Source: an uncultured Ruminococcus sp.
GTDB lineage: Bacteria; Bacillota; Clostridia; Oscillospirales; Ruminococcaceae
DNA length: 27,696 bases
Assembly: GCA_910584195.1 (NCBI GenBank)
Contig: CAJTYV010000031.1
Coordinates: 1-27,696, forward strand
Reading direction: 5' to 3'
Under the pieces are notes generated by a model, which did not search any database, had not been told where the DNA came from, and worked only from the letters and a program-made list of their open reading frames with translations. This document shows positions 22,372 through 27,696 of this stretch, one piece after another; the stretch's first letter is position 1; the number at the start of each line of letters is the position of its first letter. The position numbers were made by a program, and so were the translations under genes.

Positions 22372-22450
22372 TTATTCCTCCGTGCTTCCTAAAAATGAAA
22401 AGCCTTAACAGCTATAGTAGTATAGCACAGCAGGGTTCAAAAGTAAATTT
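22372..22450 (-). promoter_or_regulatory. promoter/leader repeat, copy 3 (response regulator promoter)
   Basis: -35 TTTACT (22442-22447), 17-base spacer, -10 TATACT (22419-22424), a 6-bp palindrome GCTATA/TATAGC over the -10 (22411-22426), and a GGAGG ribosome binding site. Sequence agreement with copy 1 spans the whole promoter and leader, apart from the spacer centre. Confidence 0.75.
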
Positions 22451-22471
22451 GTCATAGCTTATGAATACTCC

Positions 22472-23400
22472 TTATTCCTCCTCTTCCTCTTTCTTCTTCC
22501 TCAAGAGTACAAACAAAACAACCATGATAAGCAGGATAACCGCCAGCCACACAAAGCAGCAAATCCCAAGGAAGGTCGGGCAGATGTGGCAGAGTCCGCA
22601 TTTGCCGTCCGCTCCTGCGCCCTCCGTCTGCGCATAGGCAATCGCGTAGCTGGAGAACAATTCCGTGCTGATGGTGATGGTGTCAGGCGCCCCGTCCAGA
22701 TCGTTCATAAAGGCATATTCGCCGTTATGGGCGCGGATGATCGTAAACTCCCTGCCGTCACTTAGCAGTTTTTCGGGGATGCCGATCACCACTTCCACGG
22801 GTGCGTCTGTCGCCGTGACTGCGTTCCAGTCTCCCGCCCCGATCTTTATAAACATGGAGATATCCACGTACATGCCAAGCACAAGCCCCGGCGCCTCTTC
22901 CCGGTACGCTTCCATGCCGCGCTCGATCACTTCCTTGTCCTGCGCAGGCACTTTTTCGGAAATATCTTTGACATCAATCCGAATCTCTATGGTTTCGCCG
23001 TCACCGACAAGCTGTATCTGCTCCGGCGTCAATACCGCGTCTGCTACCGCAATGCTGTCCGCCACGCCTGCCGTGCATTCCTGTTCTTCACAGACTACCG
23101 TCACGATGACCGCGCCGTTTCTTAATGCCAGAACGGTGCTCGTGTCCGTCATGCCTTTCACATTCCCCGTTGCCACAGGCTCGCCGGACAGCACGAGTCT
23201 TCCGTTATCCGCGGATACCGCAACCGTCTGCGCACCCGCTGCCTCCCGCTGCTCTTTCTGCGTTTCGGACGGTTTCCCGGCAGGCTGTGGTCTGGGCGTG
23301 GTTCCGGGTCTGTCTCCCGGCTCCGCCGTCGCTTCCTGTCCCGGTGTGCTTCCGGGCTGCCCGCCCGCCGGCTCTTTTCCACCGGGTTTGTCGTGCCCGG
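22472..23400 (-). pseudogene. C-terminal anchor part of the surface protein, shifted frame
   Basis: This frame continues the large upstream ORF after a one-base shift near 23390-23402. It reads through a Pro/Gly/Thr-rich stalk (KPGGKEPAGGQPGSTPG), a beta-rich domain of about 180 residues (VAVSADNGRLVLSGEPVATG ... ELFSSYAIAYAQ), then GKCGLCHICPTFLGICCFVW leading into a membrane segment (LAVILLIMVVLFVLL) and the tail RKKKEEEEE. It is the expected C-terminal end of the protein: stalk, membrane anchor, charged stop. No LPxTG motif is present. Without the shift the protein would lose its anchor. Confidence 0.75.
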
Positions 23401-26400
23401 CGCGGGCGGTGTGGGTTTCACAGACAGCTTACCAGACGGTACCGGTTGGTCCGGACCGGCGTCTTCCGGCTCCGGCACAGGGATATCCGGCTCCGGGTCG
23501 CGCTCTTTATCCTTGTCGTCAGGCTTCTTTACCACGCCCTCCACCGTCACTATCTGGTTTTCCCGAATGTCCGCAATGGTATACGTGTAAGGCTCCTCCG
23601 CCGTCAGCTCCACTTTCACACCGTTTACTTTGACTGCAAAGTTCCTCGTCTTTTGATAGCCGTTTTCCATGGCAAAGCGGAAGGCAAAGCTGCCGCCCTC
23701 CCTGACCGGGCTTTCGCTGCCTGTCTCCGCTGACAGGGTATAGCCCTTTCCTGTCTGCAAGGTAACGGTAAATTCCTTGGTATAGACGGCATATACGGTC
23801 AGATCCACGGTAATATCCGTAAATACGGCGGGCGCTGTCCCCTGCTCGTCCATACACCACGCGCCGTCATAGAGCTGTTCTCCCGCATCCTTTTTCGGCG
23901 GCACGGGCGGAATATCCGTCAAAGTCCCGGCATAATCCACGAAAACTTCCCGGTAAGTCTCCCCGTTCGCGACAAAGGTCACCTTCATCTGGTACGCGCC
24001 TATGGCTGCAGGGTCGCTGCTTTTGCTGGCAAAACTGGAGACGCCCGCTTCGACGCGCACAAGATAAATGCCGGGCGTAAGCCTTGTAATCACGCCGTTT
24101 TCGTCCGCCGTTTTACTGGTCCATGTCTTTCCGCCGTCCGCGGAAACCTCGTAGGCTGTACCCGCTGTCAAGTCAGTCAGTTTCCCGGTCCCGCCCGGCG
24201 TATCTACATCTACGCCTGTGGGCGCGGGCTTCGGCGGTCTTGCCGGAATGGGCAGGCTCTGCGCCGGGCTGTCGGTCGTCTCAATGTCGTTACCCTGCTT
24301 TATAATACTGACGGTACTGCCAAACCAGCCTTCTGCAATCGGGATGCCGCCTTCTTCATCCGCCGTATAAGGCTTTCCGTCTATCAGATAGGCAGCGCCC
24401 GGCACAAGGTACGTCAATTTTTCTTCCCGGTAAGCAATCACCGCCGCAGGCTTTTCCTCCGGTCCTTTGACTCTTATAATCAATGTCTTTACTGTTTTGT
24501 TTCCCGCATTGTCCGTGGCGGTGACTGTTATCTCCGTGACGCCCGTAGGTATCTCTTCCGCAGGGATGGTGAAAGCCGCCTGCGCCGCTTCCTGCAGGGT
24601 GCTCCTGTCAAAGGTGACAGTCTTTGCCGCGCCATCCCCGATCTGATAGGTAATGGCGGATAGTCCTCCTGTCACCGCATGTTCCATGTCGTCCTTTACG
24701 CTCACAGGCAGCGCGGGCGGAACGACATAATATCCCCCGGACACCGCCACACCGTCCGGCTGTGTCGGTTCCGAATCGGACGTGCCGCGGTCAGCCAGTA
24801 CCGTGATTTCCGGCGCATGGTCCTCAATGATAACGCCGTCCGCATTCAGGTCCGCCCCCACGGTCACCCCCGCCGACGTGTTTCCTGCTTTATCGGTACA
24901 GGTAATCGCAATCGTTCCCTTGAACACGGGCGCTATGGTAATCTCAGCCGCACCGTTTTCGATTGCCGCCGATTTTGTCTCTGTCCCGCCGTCCTCCGGC
25001 GTCACGGAATAAATGATTTCATCCGCCCCGCTTCCCTCCTCCGTGACCGGCACGGTGATCACCAGACTGTCTTTTCCAATCAGCCAGTGCCATAAATTTT
25101 TCGGCTCGTAGCTGTATTGCAGATCGCCAATGACCGGGGCGATATCATCGATCCATTTCGCCCAGTATTCCTTCGCCCCGGTATCTGTGGTGAGAATCTG
25201 TGTTACTTTTTCTCCGCCGCAGTCCGCATTGTCATACCAGCCGCCAAAGCTGTACCCTCTTCTGGTCCAGTCCCCGGGCAGCGCCGCTCCCCTTCCTTCG
25301 GTATAGAACGTCAAATTCGTGCCGCTTCCGCCGTTTCCATGCAGGGTGACCCCATAGGCGGCAATCCAATGTGCGGTATAGGTACGGTTTCCTGTACTCC
25401 CCGCCGCGATGGTGACGTTTTCATTTTCGCTGCCCGTCAAGCCGTCGCCGCTCCACCCCGCAAAGGTATAGCCTGTTTTCGTCGGATTCTTTAAGGTGAT
25501 TGCCTCGCTCTCAATCGTATATTTCGTCGGATTGCCGGATGCGGTTCCGCCGTCTAACCGATAGTTAATGGTATAAATGACCGGATTCCACTTCGCCCAA
25601 TATTCCTTTTCCCCGGTGGCGGTGTTGGGAATGCTTGTCACCTTTGTCCCGGTGCAGTCCGCATTGGCGTACCAGCCGACAAAGGTATAGCCTGTCTTCT
25701 TCCAGTCTTTGGGCAGCGGCGCTCCCTTTCCGTCGGTATAGGACGTCAGATCCGTGCCGCTCCCGCCGTTTCCGTGCAGGGTGACTTTATAATCCGCCAC
25801 TTTCCAGTTTGCGGTATAGGTGCGGTTTCCCGTGCTTCCCTTCGCGATGGTGACGCTTGTGTTGGCGCTTCCCGTCAAACCCGTGCCGCTCCACCCGGTA
25901 AAGAAATAGCCCTCCTTCGTCGGATTCTTTAAGGTGATTGCCTCGCTCTCCACCGTGTAGTCTGCGGGATTGCCGGTCACCTTCCCGCCGTTTAACTCAT
26001 AGGTAATGTCATAGCTGACCACCTCCCACTTCGCGTAATAGGTGGTATCCTCCTCCACTGTGACGGAAGTCCCCGCCGCGGTCACACTGGTTCCCGTGCC
26101 GCTGCCCTTCAGCCACCCCTTAAACTTGTAGCCGTCACGGGAAAGCGCCGCGCCGCTGCTCAGCGAAACAGTGGGCGCCGTCTCGTAGGCAACGGTACTT
26201 GACACATTCGCGTGCCGGGAAAGGGTCTGCGCCGCCACGCTCCCCTTCCCGCCGTTGGCGTCATAGGAAACCGTGATGGTCTTCGTGTACAGACCGTACA
26301 GACTCGTATCCGCGGACAGCGCATACTCCGTGCCCGCCTGATACACATCGCCGGAAAAGGCGCCCGCAGTCCCGACATAGCCGTCAAAGGCATACCCGCT

Positions 26401-27696
26401 CAGACTCTCTCCCGCCGGCAGACTGACCTTCCCCGTGGTGCCGTTATTATAAACCGCCGCCGTTTTCGTCTCGCTGCTCCCGTTGCCGGAATAGCAGGTG
26501 AGCGTCAGCGTCTTTTTGTAAATCGCATAGAGGGTAATGTCCGCCGTGCCAATGGTATAGGTAGTCAGCTTCGTCGTGGCATTTTTGTCCGTATGCCAGC
26601 CCACAAAGTCCCAGTCCTTCTTCGTGGCAGCGGGCGTCAGGTCCACATTCGTGTTCCGCTCCACAAGCATGGCAGTCTTCGTGGCGGAGGTGCCGCCGTT
26701 AGTCGCATAGTCGTAGGTGACAAGGGGCGCTCCCACGATGTTGTTCCGATAGTCGTCATACTGGGACACATTCCACGCTTTCCTATAATCTTCCTCCGAC
26801 CCCAGCGGGACATAGATCCCCCCCGTTTTACCATAAAATTTTGTGGCCAAAAACTGCCCATAGTTAGTGAATAGCACACCCCTGACGAGTGCCGGCGGTG
26901 TTGCTCCCAGCATCTTTACGCTTTCCAGACTTGTGCAATTCATAAATGCTCTAGCACCTATCTTTGTTACGGACGCCGGAATCTCTATGCTGACGAGGGA
27001 TGAACAATTCTGAAATACCATTTCTCCTAGTTCTTCCAATGTTTCCGGCAGCTTTACACTTTTGAGGTTCCTACAACTTGTAAAAGCCGACAACCGTGTT
27101 ACACCGTTTTTTACTTCCAGGCTGATTACCCTGTCCCACCATTCCTCAACACCCTGTCCTGTGTGAGCCCCTCTCCACCCGGACGGACCTGCATCTGAGT
27201 AAATCGTCACCTTTCCGTCCGTGTCAAGCGTCCAGCCCTCGCTTACGCTCCCCTCAACAATCGCCGCCCGCGCACCGGCTTTCGCCACCATGACCCGTCT
27301 TCTTTCCGCCCGCACCGTCACCGTAATCCGCGGCAGGCTGACGCCCTCCGCCGGCGCATACCCGTCCGGCAGAGCGGCGGTAAAAAGATAGGTTCCTTCC
27401 GTGTCCCCGTCATACGCAGGGGCGGACTGCCATGTGACGCCGCCGATCGTGACGGTTTCTTCCCGCTTTTCCTCCCATGTGTTTTCCAGTATCTGTACAG
27501 ATATCACATTCTCCGCATAATACTCTGGCAGCGTGACCGTATGGGTTTCCTGTCCGTTTCCGTTCTCCGCACCGGCATTTTCCCCGGCGTCCTCTTCGCC
27601 GTCATCTTCCGCGGGCGGTTCCTCCCCGCCTGTCTCCCCGGCATTTTCCCCAGAGTCCTCTTCACCGTCGTCTTCCGCAGGCGGTTCCTCCCCGCC
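23158..27696 (-). CDS. large surface protein with leucine-rich and InlB-type repeats (5' end outside window; frameshift near its 3' end)
   Basis: The frame is open to the window edge; a GTG at 27507 is internal, not the start. In reading order: an acidic repeat GGEEPPAEDDGEED in 22-codon units (two copies visible at 27571-27696); a beta domain; BspA-like leucine-rich repeats (LKSVKLPETLEELGEMVFQNCSSLVSIEIPASVTKIGARAF); seven InlB/Flg_new-type repeats with GY-F-GW and Y-A-W/Y motifs, of which units 4-5 and 6-7 are a recent tandem duplication of about 435 bp; and Ig-like regions (VTEITVTATDNAGNKTV). The last 75 or so codons are abnormally Arg-rich and out of frame. Such proteins mediate adhesion or biofilm formation on the cell surface. 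Confidence 0.88.
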   Translation of the reverse strand, partial: GGEEPPAEDDGEEDSGENAGETGGEEPPAEDDGEEDAGENAGAENGNGQETHTVTLPEYYAENVISVQILENTWEEKREETVTIGGVTWQSAPAYDGDTEGTYLFTAALPDGYAPAEGVSLPRITVTVRAERRRVMVAKAGARAAIVEGSVSEGWTLDTDGKVTIYSDAGPSGWRGAHTGQGVEEWWDRVISLEVKNGVTRLSAFTSCRNLKSVKLPETLEELGEMVFQNCSSLVSIEIPASVTKIGARAFMNCTSLESVKMLGATPPALVRGVLFTNYGQFLATKFYGKTGGIYVPLGSEEDYRKAWNVSQYDDYRNNIVGAPLVTYDYATNGGTSATKTAMLVERNTNVDLTPAATKKDWDFVGWHTDKNATTKLTTYTIGTADITLYAIYKKTLTLTCYSGNGSSETKTAAVYNNGTTGKVSLPAGESLSGYAFDGYVGTAGAFSGDVYQAGTEYALSADTSLYGLYTKTITVSYDANGGKGSVAAQTLSRHANVSSTVAYETAPTVSLSSGAALSRDGYKFKGWLKGSGTGTSVTAAGTSVTVEEDTTYYAKWEVVSYDITYELNGGKVTGNPADYTVESEAITLKNPTKEGYFFTGWSGTGLTGSANTSVTIAKGSTGNRTYTANWKVADYKVTLHGNGGSGTDLTSYTDGKGAPLPKDWKKTGYTFVGWYANADCTGTKVTSIPNTATGEKEYWAKWNPVIYTINYRLDGGTASGNPTKYTIESEAITLKNPTKTGYTFAGWSGDGLTGSENENVTIAAGSTGNRTYTAHWIAAYGVTLHGNGGSGTNLTFYTEGRGAALPGDWTRRGYSFGGWYDNADCGGEKVTQILTTDTGAKEYWAKWIDDIAPVIGDLQYSYEPKNLWHWLIGKDSLVITVPVTEEGSGADEIIYSVTPEDGGTETKSAAIENGAAEITIAPVFKGTIAITCTDKAGNTSAGVTVGADLNADGVIIEDHAPEITVLADRGTSDSEPTQPDGVAVSGGYYVVPPALPVSVKDDMEHAVTGGLSAITYQIGDGAAKTVTFDRSTLQEAAQAAFTIPAEEIPTGVTEITVTATDNAGNKTVKTLIIRVKGPEEKPAAVIAYREEKLTYLVPGAAYLIDGKPYTADEEGGIPIAEGWFGSTVSIIKQGNDIETTDSPAQSLPIPARPPKPAPTGVDVDTPGGTGKLTDLTAGTAYEVSADGGKTWTSKTADENGVITRLTPGIYLVRVEAGVSSFASKSSDPAAIGAYQMKVTFVANGETYREVFVDYAGTLTDIPPVPPKKDAGEQLYDGAWCMDEQGTAPAVFTDITVDLTVYAVYTKEFTVTLQTGKGYTLSAETGSESPVREGGSFAFRFAMENGYQKTRNFAVKVNGVKVELTAEEPYTYTIADIRENQIVTVEGVVKKPDDKDKERDPEPDIPVPEPEDAGPDQPVPSGKLSVKPTPPAPGTTNPVEKSRRAGSPEAHRDRKRRRSRETDPEPRPDHSLPGNRPKRRKSSGRQRVRRRLRYPRITEDSCCPASLWQRGM

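Noticed and set aside
23385..23410. Programmed minus-one ribosomal frameshift
   Set aside because: The only candidate slip site, GAA-AAG, does not keep P-site pairing, and no stable structure at the right distance was evident; a plain one-base indel is simpler.
22665..23633. 322-codon plus-strand frame over the surface protein C terminus
   Set aside because: Ser/Pro-rich shadow of a GC-rich minus-strand gene; no start signal or family.
1..27696. CRISPR array
   Set aside because: No series of regularly spaced identical repeats was seen; the only regular repeats are operators, the 11-bp triplet and protein-coding repeats.

Overview
The window looks like a Clostridia genome, most likely a Lachnospiraceae-type gut Firmicute. 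The signs are strong GGAGG ribosome binding sites, TTGACA/TATAAT promoters, a two-component/ABC-transporter/serine-hydrolase operon, and a wall-associated InlB-repeat protein ending in a Cys-rich hydrophobic segment and a Lys/Glu tail. Two blocks differ in character. Positions 1 to about 13.7 kb are AT-rich and hold mobile-element genes. From about 13.9 kb rightward the DNA becomes more GC-rich and looks chromosomal. No integrase, relaxase, capsid or terminase gene lies inside the window, so plasmid, ICE and prophage cannot be separated.

Mobile block. From 2967 leftward runs a minus-strand operon: a Gp157-like coiled-coil protein, a 148-residue unknown, two related sigma-70-like proteins, and three small proteins, the last cut by the window edge. 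Almost every gene junction holds a short GC-rich hairpin, and the first 1.3 kb is unusually rich in one polar word (CGGAA on the coding strand). A J-domain gene and two small ORFs run the other way from 3186. The two operons share a compact divergent promoter region carrying five copies of a TATGGGTACATA-type element, two of them inside the -35/-10 spacers. A non-coding, G-rich, foldable stretch (4282-4823) separates them from a two-gene island: an Mrr-type nuclease and a nucleoside-phosphorylase-fold protein with two C-terminal membrane helices. This island is the best candidate for an undescribed antiviral system here. Next come a coiled-coil protein, an HNH homing-type endonuclease, and a replication module: PrimPol/zinc-finger primase, a Cys-rich mini-protein, two tandem HU-like proteins, and two apparently related unknown proteins on either side of the HU pair. 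A long inverted repeat and a DnaA-box-like site sit at the 3' end of the primase gene.

Junction and chromosomal block. dinD is bracketed by two copies of a promoter/leader repeat. A third copy drives the response regulator of a five-gene minus-strand operon: response regulator, histidine kinase, ABC ATPase, FtsX-type permease, secreted serine hydrolase. Three 11-bp-spaced TGACAAG repeats upstream of the ABC genes look like the regulator's binding site. This layout suggests sensing of, and resistance to, a cell-envelope stress such as an antimicrobial peptide. The right end is a large surface protein (acidic repeats, leucine-rich repeats, seven InlB-type repeats, Ig-like region). Its C-terminal anchor lies in another reading frame, so the gene appears to carry a frameshift; its N terminus is beyond the window.
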